Assembly: GCA_040512755.1 (NCBI GenBank)
Contig: JBEVEP010000189.1
Coordinates: forward strand, 1 to 10,692
From: JBEVEP01 sp040512755
GTDB lineage: Bacteria > Pseudomonadota > Alphaproteobacteria > Rhizobiales > Rhizobiaceae
Reading direction: 5' to 3'
Length of the DNA: 10,692 nt
Shown here: one piece after another, positions 1 through 6,340 of the stretch
Layout: every line of letters begins with the position of its first letter
Position numbering within the stretch: position 1 is the stretch's first letter
The notes under the pieces: generated by a model
What the model saw: the letters and a program-made list of their open reading frames with translations, nothing else
The model's database searches: none
What the model was told of the DNA's origin: nothing
Position numbers and translations under genes: made by a program

Positions 1-162
1 GCTATTTTAATATGCTGGTCACAATACAAAATTTTTTATTATTTTTTCTTTTTTTTTTCTATGTTCGCTCGCACTTTTATATCAAAAAAAATGCGAAATT
101 CTAAATCACGACACTAGCTTCGCCCGGCAATTCTGAAAACAAGGGCGGCGGCGCTCGAAGGA
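1..162. other. AT-rich intergenic region downstream of parE
   Basis: No gene is supported here. Bases 1-110 are strikingly AT-rich compared with the GC-rich remainder, and 25 of the 30 bases at 31-60 are T on the plus strand. An imperfect inverted repeat pairs TCGCA (69-73) with TGCGA (92-96), flanking a TTTT/AAAA segment. A weak CGCCC (121-125) / GGGCG (143-147) pair also exists. Neither is followed by a T run in the parE (minus) direction, so I see no clear terminator for parE. The T-rich tract could be the U-tract of a terminator for a plus-strand gene ending left of the window, but the stem would lie outside the view. Confidence 0.6.
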
Positions 163-2226
163 TCAGATATCCAGTTCCTCCGCCTCGGCGAACTCGGCTC
201 GCTCCTGGATGAAGCGGAAGCGCGCTTCCGGCTTGGTCCCCATCAACGCGTCGACCGAAGCTTTCGTCGCCGCCGCATCGTCGAGAACGTCGACGCGCAG
301 GAGCGTGCGCTTCTTCGGGTCCATGGTGGTTTCCTTGAGCTGGGAAGCCATCATCTCGCCGAGCCCCTTGAAGCGGCCGATTTCGATCTTGCCGCGTCCG
401 GTGAATTCCGACTTCAGGAGTTCGTCCTTGTGGGTGTCGTCGCGGGCATAGGCGACCTTGCCGCCTTGTCGGATGCTGTAGAGCGGCGGCACCGCCAAAT
501 AGAGATGCCCGCCGCGTATCAGGTCGGGCATCTCCTGGTAGAAGAAGGTGATCAGAAGAGAGGCGATGTGAGCGCCGTCGACATCGGCGTCGGTCATGAT
601 GATGACGCGGTCGTAGCGCAGATCCTCGTCGCGGTATCTCGTGCGCGTGCCGCAACCCAGCGCCTGAATGAGGTCCGCGATCTGCTGGTTGGCTGTGAGC
701 TTGTCGGCTCCGGCGCTGGCGACGTTGAGGATCTTGCCGCGAAGTGGCAGCACGGCCTGCATGGCGCGGTCGCGCGCCTGCTTGGCGGAGCCGCCGGCGG
801 AGTCGCCCTCGACGATGAAGATTTCAGCGCCGGCGGCGGCGTTCTGGGTGCAGTCGGCGAGCTTGCCGGGCAAGCGAAGCTTCCGCACCGCCGTCTTGCG
901 GCTGACTTCCTTTTCCTGGCGACGGCGGACGCGTTCATCGGCGCGCGCGATCACCCAATCGAGCAGCTTGGAAGCTTCCTGCGGATTGTCGGCCAGCCAG
1001 TGGTCGAACGGGTCGCGCAGCGCGCCTTCCACGATGCGGATCGCCTCGACGGTCGCCAGCTTGTCCTTCGTCTGCCCGACGAATTCCGGTTCGCGGATGA
1101 AGACGGAGAGCATGCCCGCCGCCGAGATCATGACGTCTTCGCTGGTGACGATCGCAGCCCGCTTGTTGCCGATCAGATCGGCATAGGCGCGCAGGCCACG
1201 CGTCAGCACGTTGCGGAAGCCCATCTCATGGGTTCCGCCCTCATGCGTCGGAATCGTATTGCAGTACGAATTCAGGAAGCCGTCGCCGCCATACCAGGTA
1301 ACCGCCCATTCGACGGAGCCGTGGCCGCCCTGCTTTTCGCTTTTGCCGGAAAAAACCTCGCGGGTGACCTGAAACTCGTCCCCGAGAGAGGCGGCGAGAT
1401 AATCCTTCAGGCCGCCGGGGAAGTGGAAGGTCGCCCTGGCGGGTGTCGGATCCTTCTCCTTGATCAGCAGAGGATCGCAGGACCAGCGGATTTCCACCCC
1501 GCCGAACAGATAGGCCTTCGAGCGCGCCATGCGGTAGAGGCGCGCCGGCTCGAAATGCGCGTTCCTACCGAATATCTCCGGGTCTGGATGGAAGCGGACC
1601 TTCGTCCCGCGCCGGTTCTGGATGTCGCCTAGCTTTTCCAGCGCGCCTTGCGGAACGCCCCGCGAAAAGCGCTGCCGGTAGAGTTGACGGCCCCGCGCCA
1701 CCTCGACCTCAAGCGAGTCCGAGAGCGCATTCACGACGGAAACGCCAACGCCGTGCAGGCCGCCCGATGTCTCGTAGACCTTCGAGTCGAATTTGCCGCC
1801 GGCATGCAGGGTCGTCATGATGACTTCGAGCGCGGACTTCTTCGGAAATTTGGGATGCGGGTCGACGGGAATGCCGCGGCCATTGTCGGTCACTGTCAGG
1901 AAGCCGTTGGCGTCGAGATCGACTTCAATGAACGTCGCGTGGCCGGCCACGGCCTCGTCCATCGAATTGTCGATGACCTCGGCAAACAGATGGTGGAGCG
2001 CCTTTTCGTCTGTTCCGCCGATGTACATGCCCGGCCGCCGCCGGACCGGCTCCAGCCCTTCGAGAACCTCGATGTCGGCGGCGCTATAGCCTTCGCTGCC
2101 GTCTTTGGGCTGGGCGGCGCGCCGCGCGGCGGCTTGCACAAGCGGATCGGCCGGGCGGGCCGCAGCGCGAGGCGCGGGTCCGGGATGCTTGTTGAGATTG
2201 GAAAAGAGGTCGTTGCCGTCGTCCAT
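163..2226 (-). CDS. parE: DNA topoisomerase IV subunit B (ParE)
   Basis: ParE is the ATPase and TOPRIM subunit of topoisomerase IV, which with ParC unlinks replicated chromosomes in the cytoplasm. The 687-residue product has the full type IIA B-subunit order. The GHKL ATPase carries EVIDNSMDEA (83-92), DNGRGIP (114-120) and GGLHGVG (155-161). The transducer lysine lies in QTKDKL (385-390). The TOPRIM domain has EGDSAGG (473-479) and DADVDG (546-551), and RFKGLGEM (618-625) follows near the C-terminus. Text such as YQEMPDLIRGGHLYLAVPPL fits ParE better than GyrB, and the length agrees with alphaproteobacterial ParE. I chose the ATG at 2226 (MDDGNDLF) because that N-terminus is typical of rhizobial ParE. 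A GTG 16 codons upstream (2274) is possible but has no better ribosome site. The gene is divergent from the tad locus and functionally unrelated to it. It appears intact. Confidence 0.96.
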   Translation of the reverse strand: MDDGNDLFSNLNKHPGPAPRAAARPADPLVQAAARRAAQPKDGSEGYSAADIEVLEGLEPVRRRPGMYIGGTDEKALHHLFAEVIDNSMDEAVAGHATFIEVDLDANGFLTVTDNGRGIPVDPHPKFPKKSALEVIMTTLHAGGKFDSKVYETSGGLHGVGVSVVNALSDSLEVEVARGRQLYRQRFSRGVPQGALEKLGDIQNRRGTKVRFHPDPEIFGRNAHFEPARLYRMARSKAYLFGGVEIRWSCDPLLIKEKDPTPARATFHFPGGLKDYLAASLGDEFQVTREVFSGKSEKQGGHGSVEWAVTWYGGDGFLNSYCNTIPTHEGGTHEMGFRNVLTRGLRAYADLIGNKRAAIVTSEDVMISAAGMLSVFIREPEFVGQTKDKLATVEAIRIVEGALRDPFDHWLADNPQEASKLLDWVIARADERVRRRQEKEVSRKTAVRKLRLPGKLADCTQNAAAGAEIFIVEGDSAGGSAKQARDRAMQAVLPLRGKILNVASAGADKLTANQQIADLIQALGCGTRTRYRDEDLRYDRVIIMTDADVDGAHIASLLITFFYQEMPDLIRGGHLYLAVPPLYSIRQGGKVAYARDDTHKDELLKSEFTGRGKIEIGRFKGLGEMMASQLKETTMDPKKRTLLRVDVLDDAAATKASVDALMGTKPEARFRFIQERAEFAEAEELDI

Positions 2227-2311
2227 GATCCCGTCAGTCGTATCGAATCGCGCTTGATATTGCCACGCCTTCACGGCGGAAGGACAGAGGTTCCTGTTCC
2301 GTTCAGGTCTT

Positions 2312-2340
2312 TTGACAGGTTCAATTAAGCGCTTTTTCTA
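2312..2340 (+). promoter_or_regulatory. Candidate promoter for the tad/cpa operon
   Basis: A perfect TTGACA (2312-2317) is followed 17 bases later by TTTCTA (2335-2340) on the plus strand. The -35 box is ideal, but the -10 box is a poor match to either the E. coli or the alphaproteobacterial consensus. Transcription from here would give a leader of roughly 115 bases before cpaB. A second, weaker -35-like TTGACC sits at 2411-2416 without a convincing -10 partner. I saw no clear promoter for parE on the other strand of this region. Confidence 0.3.
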
Positions 2341-2360
2341 AAGTCTTCGATAACCACACC

Positions 2361-2382
2361 GCCGGATTCAGATCTGGCCGGC
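2361..2382. promoter_or_regulatory. Nested dyad, possible operator or leader hairpin
   Basis: GCCGG (2361-2365) pairs with CCGGC (2378-2382) around an internal 8-base palindrome, CAGATCTG (2369-2376). It lies between the candidate promoter and cpaB. It could bind a dimeric regulator or fold as a hairpin in the leader. It is not followed by a T run, so it is not an obvious attenuator. Chance occurrence is possible in GC-rich DNA. Confidence 0.25.
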
Positions 2383-2449
2383 ATATGAACGATTCCTAAT
2401 TGTTTAAACTTTGACCGTAGCGTGACCCTCGCAATCAGGAACGGGTAGC

Positions 2450-2456
2450 GGGGGAC
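2450..2456 (+). promoter_or_regulatory. Ribosome binding site for cpaB
   Basis: GGGGGAC is placed seven to eight bases before the GTG at 2463. This supports that codon as the start over the in-frame ATG at 2484, which has no purine-rich motif at a proper distance. Confidence 0.5.
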
Positions 2457-2462
2457 TCGGCC

Positions 2463-3371
2463 GTGCGGGGCAAAGCCATAACAATGATCGGTATTGCGGC
2501 TGTGGTCGGCTCCGCGTCGATCTTCGCAGCCGACATCTGGATCAAGAACGCTGCAAATGCCCGTGAGGCAGCCGACACAACGCCCTCGGCTCCAGCAGAG
2601 CCGAAGGTGGAATTCAAGACGATCGTGGTTGCGGCAGCCCCTCTGCGCTTCGGGATGGCACTCGACCGGACGCAGCTCTCGGTCATTCCATGGCCGAAGG
2701 AATCGCTGCCCGAGGGCGCCTTCGCGACAATAGACGCCCTGCTTGCCGAAGGCAGCAGGGTCGTGCTGTCGCCGATCGAGACCAATGAGCCGGTGCTTCT
2801 GACAAAGCTTTCGGGGCCAAATGGCCGGGCGGCGCTCTCCAATCTGCTGTCGCCGGGGATGCGCGCGGTGACGATAAAAACTGACGAGATTGCTGGTGTT
2901 GGCGGCTTCGTCACGCCGGGTGATCGCGTCGATGTCGTGCTGACGCGCGACGCTGGCGCTATTCAGGAAACGTCTGACAATGCGAAGGACGCGGCGGGCG
3001 CGACAATCACCAGCGAGATCGTGGTTGAGAATGCGAAAGTGTTGACGGTCGGGCAGGGGGCCGACGAGCGTCAGACCAGTCCGCAGGTCGCTAACTCCGT
3101 AACGATCGAGGTAACGACGGACGGCGCGCGAAAGGTGGCGCTCGCCCGCAATGTTGGCACGCTGTCGCTTTCGCTGAGAGCGGCTGCAGAAGCCGATGCT
3201 GCCGCTGGCGATGGCGTAACGACGATTTCGGCGTTTGGAGGCTCCATGGCCGCGGCCGCAAAGAATGTGGTCGAGGCGATGACGTTGCCCGAAGAGCCAA
3301 GGTTCAAGACGGTCATCGTAACTCGAGGGACCGAACCGGAGACCTACAAGGTAGTGGCTCCGGCCGACTGA
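2463..3371 (+). CDS. cpaB: Flp pilus assembly protein CpaB (RcpC family)
   Basis: CpaB/RcpC is a periplasmic, membrane-anchored Tad component thought to work with the outer-membrane secretin and to contact the cell wall. The 302-residue product has a hydrophobic N-terminal anchor or uncleaved signal (about 6-25). An Ala/Pro-rich linker follows, then a SAF-like domain (about 50-115, including PWPKESLPEGAF). The RcpC/CpaB domain begins at GMRAVTIKTDEIAGVGGFV (132-150) and continues with TPGDRVDVVLTRD. The run of Ala and Gly around 240-270 and the closing FKTVIVTRGTEPETYKV (281-297) also fit the family. It is the first plus-strand gene of the locus. The start is a GTG, with an alternative ATG seven codons in. 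cpaC follows after 41 bases. Confidence 0.93.
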   Translation: MRGKAITMIGIAAVVGSASIFAADIWIKNAANAREAADTTPSAPAEPKVEFKTIVVAAAPLRFGMALDRTQLSVIPWPKESLPEGAFATIDALLAEGSRVVLSPIETNEPVLLTKLSGPNGRAALSNLLSPGMRAVTIKTDEIAGVGGFVTPGDRVDVVLTRDAGAIQETSDNAKDAAGATITSEIVVENAKVLTVGQGADERQTSPQVANSVTIEVTTDGARKVALARNVGTLSLSLRAAAEADAAAGDGVTTISAFGGSMAAAAKNVVEAMTLPEEPRFKTVIVTRGTEPETYKVVAPAD

Positions 3372-3399
3372 TTGAATGCATGCCTGGTGGGGACCGGGT

Positions 3400-3406
3400 G
3401 GGGGAC
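3400..3406 (+). promoter_or_regulatory. Ribosome binding site deciding the cpaC start
   Basis: GGGGGAC is followed by six bases and then the ATG at 3413. It matches the heptamer before cpaB exactly. It lies downstream of the other in-frame ATG (3380), so it favours 3413 as the true start. Confidence 0.55.
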
Positions 3407-3412
3407 ATAACG

Positions 3413-4837
3413 ATGTTTGGGCAGGTACTTTGTATCGGTCGATACGCTTGCATGGCTGCCGGAATGACGGTTGCCGCTTTGTTTGGAACCGTATCGCTTC
3501 CGGAAAAAGCGTATGCGAATGGCGATGTTATCCATATTTCTTCGACCAAGAACACATCGATCAAGATCGCCAAGGGCAAGCCGAAGACAATCCGGACCAA
3601 TGCTCCGTTCTATGAGATCGTGATCGGCGATCCGGCAGTCGCCAACGTCAATCCGCTCACGGACAAGTCTTTCTACGTGCTGGGCAATAGCCTTGGCACG
3701 ACCGGCATTGCACTTTTCGACGAGAACAAGCAGCTCGTGGGCACGGTTGACGTCGAAGTGACACTGGATACGGACCGCCTCGCGAGCACGATCCGCAATT
3801 CCGTGCCGGACGCGAATATCGAAGTCAGCTCCGCCAACGGCCGCCTGGTTCTGTCCGGCTCCGCAAAGGACGCAGTGGCCGCGGACAAAGCGACGCGTAT
3901 CGCTTCGCGTTTCTCCGGGGAGGAGGAAGTCATCAATTCGGTGAACATTTCCTCCTCGCAGCAGGTCCAGCTCAATGTACGTTTCGTGGAGATCAACCGA
4001 CAGGTCGGCGAGGAATTGGGAACGCAGATCAGGGCAGCCTATACAGGGCCATCCGGCACGATCTCATTCAATTCGTTTCCGCGAGCCTCAAGCAACGCGC
4101 CGGCGGGCGCGCTGATCGGTTCGCTGCTCAACAACGGCTTGTCGATCGATGTCGCGATCGAAGCTTTGGAGAAACGCGGCGTTGCGCGGCGGTTGGCTGA
4201 ACCCAATCTGATCGCCCGTTCGGGAGAAACCGCGAGCTTTCTGGCCGGGGGCGAATTTCCGATACCGGTGGCGCAGGACAATGACAACATAACCGTCGAG
4301 TACAAGCGGTTCGGCGTAAGCCTCGATTTTACGCCGACTGTCCTGAACGACGGGCTGGTCAGCCTCAAAATTGCGCCGGAGGTTTCCGCGGTCGACTCAT
4401 CGACTTCGTATCAGCTCCGCGACATCTCGATCCCCGGCTTCATCGTGCGCCGCGCAGAGACCTCGATCGACCTGAAGAGCGGACAGAGCTTCATGATCGC
4501 GGGGCTGTTGCAGAGCCAGAACGACATGACCACGGAACAAATCCCCGGACTGGGCCGACTTCCGATACTGGGCGTTTTGTTCAGCTCCAAAGCCTATCAG
4601 CGTCATGAGACCGACCTGGTCATTATCATCACGCCTTACCTTGTGAAGCCGATCGATCCGTCGAAAAAGCCTCTGACGCCGATGGATGGCGCCGTTGCCG
4701 CCAACGACATCGACTATTTTCTCGGCAATGTCGAAGAGGTGAAGGTCACCGCCGCCGGCAAGGCTGCCGCAATGGGTGTGCCTTCGGTCGTCCCGCCGCC
4801 GACATCCGGTCATTTTCTCGATTTGCCGAAGGAGTAG
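3413..4837 (+). CDS. cpaC: Tad/Flp pilus outer-membrane secretin CpaC (RcpA family)
   Basis: CpaC/RcpA is the outer-membrane channel through which the Flp pilus leaves the cell. The 474-residue form starts with a signal peptide likely cleaved after AYA (residue 35). The pilus-secretin N-terminal domain follows (about 48-122, with FYEIVIGDPAVANVNPLTDK). Next is a BON-type region (about 135-180, VSSANGRLVLSGSAKDAV). The C-terminal type II/III secretin domain spans about 255-412. It contains RRLAEPNLIARSGETASFLAGG, VSLDFTPTVL, GQSFMIAGLL, IPGLGRLPILGVLFSS and TDLVIIITPYLVKP, all secretin hallmarks. The tail ends GHFLDLPKE. An upstream in-frame ATG (3380) would add 11 residues, but it lacks a ribosome site and spoils the signal peptide. 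The gene ends three bases before the next one, with its last codons serving as that gene's ribosome site. Confidence 0.95.
   Translation: MFGQVLCIGRYACMAAGMTVAALFGTVSLPEKAYANGDVIHISSTKNTSIKIAKGKPKTIRTNAPFYEIVIGDPAVANVNPLTDKSFYVLGNSLGTTGIALFDENKQLVGTVDVEVTLDTDRLASTIRNSVPDANIEVSSANGRLVLSGSAKDAVAADKATRIASRFSGEEEVINSVNISSSQQVQLNVRFVEINRQVGEELGTQIRAAYTGPSGTISFNSFPRASSNAPAGALIGSLLNNGLSIDVAIEALEKRGVARRLAEPNLIARSGETASFLAGGEFPIPVAQDNDNITVEYKRFGVSLDFTPTVLNDGLVSLKIAPEVSAVDSSTSYQLRDISIPGFIVRRAETSIDLKSGQSFMIAGLLQSQNDMTTEQIPGLGRLPILGVLFSSKAYQRHETDLVIIITPYLVKPIDPSKKPLTPMDGAVAANDIDYFLGNVEEVKVTAAGKAAAMGVPSVVPPPTSGHFLDLPKE
4829..4834 (+). promoter_or_regulatory. Ribosome binding site inside the end of cpaC
   Basis: AAGGAG encodes the last Lys and Glu of CpaC and sits six bases before the ATG at 4841. 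This is the best Shine-Dalgarno match in the locus. It implies coupled translation of cpaC and the small lipoprotein gene, and supports that short gene as real. Confidence 0.6.
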
Positions 4838-4840
4838 GTC

Positions 4841-5110
4841 ATGAGGAACAGGCGTCTCGCGGCCTTGGCGCTGCTGGCAAGTTTGTTGGCCACAGGATGC
4901 AGAACCGAAGATTACATGCGCATCGACGGAGTGACGCCCGGTGCAGGTAACGCAATGTATTCCAACACGGTTATGCAGATGGTCGATCCATGGCCGGCCG
5001 GAGTCCAGAACACGCGCCTGCGCGTACCTGCGGATCGCGGCACTGAGGCGTTGGCGACACCTTCGGGTGGCGAGGCGGCAAAGGCCACACCGACAACGAC
5101 CAACTATTGA
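4841..5110 (+). CDS. Small lipoprotein in the cpaD position
   Basis: This 89-residue protein begins with a basic n-region (MRNRR), a hydrophobic stretch and the lipobox LATGC, with Cys20 as the lipidated residue. The mature part is only about 70 residues. It contains DGVTPGAGNAMYSN (29-42) and a Trp-containing DPWPAGVQNTRLRVPADRGT (49-68), then an Ala/Thr/Gly-rich, probably disordered tail. In the tad locus this slot normally holds CpaD/RcpB, an outer-membrane lipoprotein of roughly 200 residues or more. Position, lipidation and coupling to cpaC suggest a CpaD-like helper of the secretin. I recall similar short proteins with a GAG...DPWP core in rhizobial tad loci, but cannot confirm a family. 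It is either a replacement for CpaD or a much reduced form. The frame is intact, and I saw no leftover CpaD sequence downstream. Confidence 0.8.
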   Translation: MRNRRLAALALLASLLATGCRTEDYMRIDGVTPGAGNAMYSNTVMQMVDPWPAGVQNTRLRVPADRGTEALATPSGGEAAKATPTTTNY

Positions 5111-5128
5111 CGAGCGAGGCGGGGACCC

Positions 5129-6340
5129 ATGGCCAACACGACCAAGACCAAGCGGGTTGTGCTTGTTTCAACAGACAAGCTCTTTGCGCAGGATGTGCGT
5201 GCCGCATTCGCGCAATCCGAGACAATCCAGCTTGTGACGGTCGAACGGACGCTGGCCGAGCTACGGGGCGAGATCCAGGAATCGGGCTGCAGCGCGGTGA
5301 TCGTCGACATGGACGCGGCCCGGCTGGAGGAAATCGAGGCGCTTCAACGCATTACCAGGCGGCTCGAAGGCCGTACGCCAATCGTCGTGGTCACGCAGGA
5401 ATTCAGTGCTGCTGCCGTACGCATCCTGGTGCAGCTCCAGGTGGCGGACTTTCTCGTCAAGCCGATCACCACAGCGGACCTGGTTCGCTCCTGTATTCGC
5501 GCCCTTCAGGGGCCGGGCAGGGACGAGAACACGGAATCGCAGATCTATACCTTCATGCCGGCTGCCGGTGGCGTCGGCACCACCACGCTCGCCTTGCAGA
5601 CGGCTTTCCAGCTTCATCATTCGGTGACGCGCGGCGCATCGACATGTGTGGTCGATCTGAATTTCCAGCAAGGCGCTTGCGCCGAGTATCTCGATCTTGA
5701 GCCGCGTTTCGACATCACCGAAATCGAGAACCAACCTGAACGGTTAGACCGGCAGCTGCTCGACGTGATGTTATCCAAGCACGCAAGCGGTCTCTGCGTG
5801 CTCGCGGCGCCTGCAAAGCCCTCGGAATTGCGTTCATTCAACACCGACGTCGTGGTCCGAATGCTGGACCTCGTTTCGGCCTATTTCGACAATGTCGTCA
5901 TAGACATGCCCCGAACATGGTTTCCGTGGACGGAAACAGTCGTGCTCGGCTCCAACAAGCTTTACATCGTCGCCGAGATGACCGTTCCGTGCCTCAGGCA
6001 CGCCCAGCGGCTGATTCAGGCGATATACGAGACCGCCGGGAAAGAGGTGAAGCCCAACGTCATCCTGAACCGTTTCGAGCAAAGGATGTTCGACACGGGG
6101 ATCAAACAGGGGGACGTACAGGACGTTCTTGGCGAACATTTCGTCGGCGGCATCTCCAACAACTACCGGCTGGTGCGGGAGGCTGTGGACCGTGGCGTAC
6201 CGTTGCAGGAAATCGACGCGAACGCCAACGTCATTCAGGATTTGAAGAAGATCATCCTGCCGGAAGAGATTGCGGCGGTTCCACGGAAATCCAGGTCCTT
6301 GTTCCGCCTTGGCCGTGAATTGCTGAGGAAGGCGGGATGA
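5129..6340 (+). CDS. cpaE: Tad pilus localisation ATPase-like protein CpaE (TadZ)
   Basis: CpaE/TadZ proteins place the Tad machine, often at a cell pole. They combine a receiver-like domain with a MinD/ParA-like domain. This 403-residue product shows both. Residues about 9-125 look like a response-regulator receiver, with Asp60 at the end of VIVD, Thr89 in VVVT and Lys111 in FLVKP. Only one acidic residue (Asp16) is present where two usually bind magnesium. The MinD-like half starts at about 138. Its P-loop region reads PAAGGVGTTTLA (144-155), so both the signature lysine and the P-loop lysine are replaced. VVDLNF (174-179) and VVIDMP (256-261) match the switch and Walker B strands. The last 17 residues are basic and amphipathic. 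The gene starts 18 bases after the small lipoprotein gene and overlaps cpaF by four bases (ATGA). Confidence 0.93.
   Translation: MANTTKTKRVVLVSTDKLFAQDVRAAFAQSETIQLVTVERTLAELRGEIQESGCSAVIVDMDAARLEEIEALQRITRRLEGRTPIVVVTQEFSAAAVRILVQLQVADFLVKPITTADLVRSCIRALQGPGRDENTESQIYTFMPAAGGVGTTTLALQTAFQLHHSVTRGASTCVVDLNFQQGACAEYLDLEPRFDITEIENQPERLDRQLLDVMLSKHASGLCVLAAPAKPSELRSFNTDVVVRMLDLVSAYFDNVVIDMPRTWFPWTETVVLGSNKLYIVAEMTVPCLRHAQRLIQAIYETAGKEVKPNVILNRFEQRMFDTGIKQGDVQDVLGEHFVGGISNNYRLVREAVDRGVPLQEIDANANVIQDLKKIILPEEIAAVPRKSRSLFRLGRELLRKAG

Noticed and set aside
69..96. Imperfect inverted repeat as a parE terminator
   Set aside because: The stem has a mismatch and is mostly A/T, and no T run follows in the parE direction.
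430..1632. 400-codon open frame antisense to parE
   Set aside because: parE on the opposite strand carries every type IIA B-subunit motif over the same bases. GC-rich genes commonly leave long antisense frames, and this one shows no recognisable domain or ribosome site.
1648..2328. 226-codon open frame antisense to the parE 5' end
   Set aside because: It mirrors the conserved GHKL ATPase region of parE and has no family features; a shadow of codon bias.
2325..2339. CtrA-type site (TTAA-N7-TTAA) near the tad promoter
   Set aside because: Only the first half (TTAA at 2325-2328) matches; the second is TTCT. The other TTAA tetramers in the intergenic region and before tadD also lack a proper partner.
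3380..3412. Earlier in-frame start for cpaC
   Set aside because: It would add 11 polar residues before the signal peptide and lacks a ribosome site, whereas GGGGGAC is ideally placed for the ATG at 3413.
5107..5700. 197-codon plus-strand frame overlapping cpaE
   Set aside because: It lies in another register of cpaE, is rich in Arg, Gly and Cys, and has no domain; cpaE clearly encodes the protein here.
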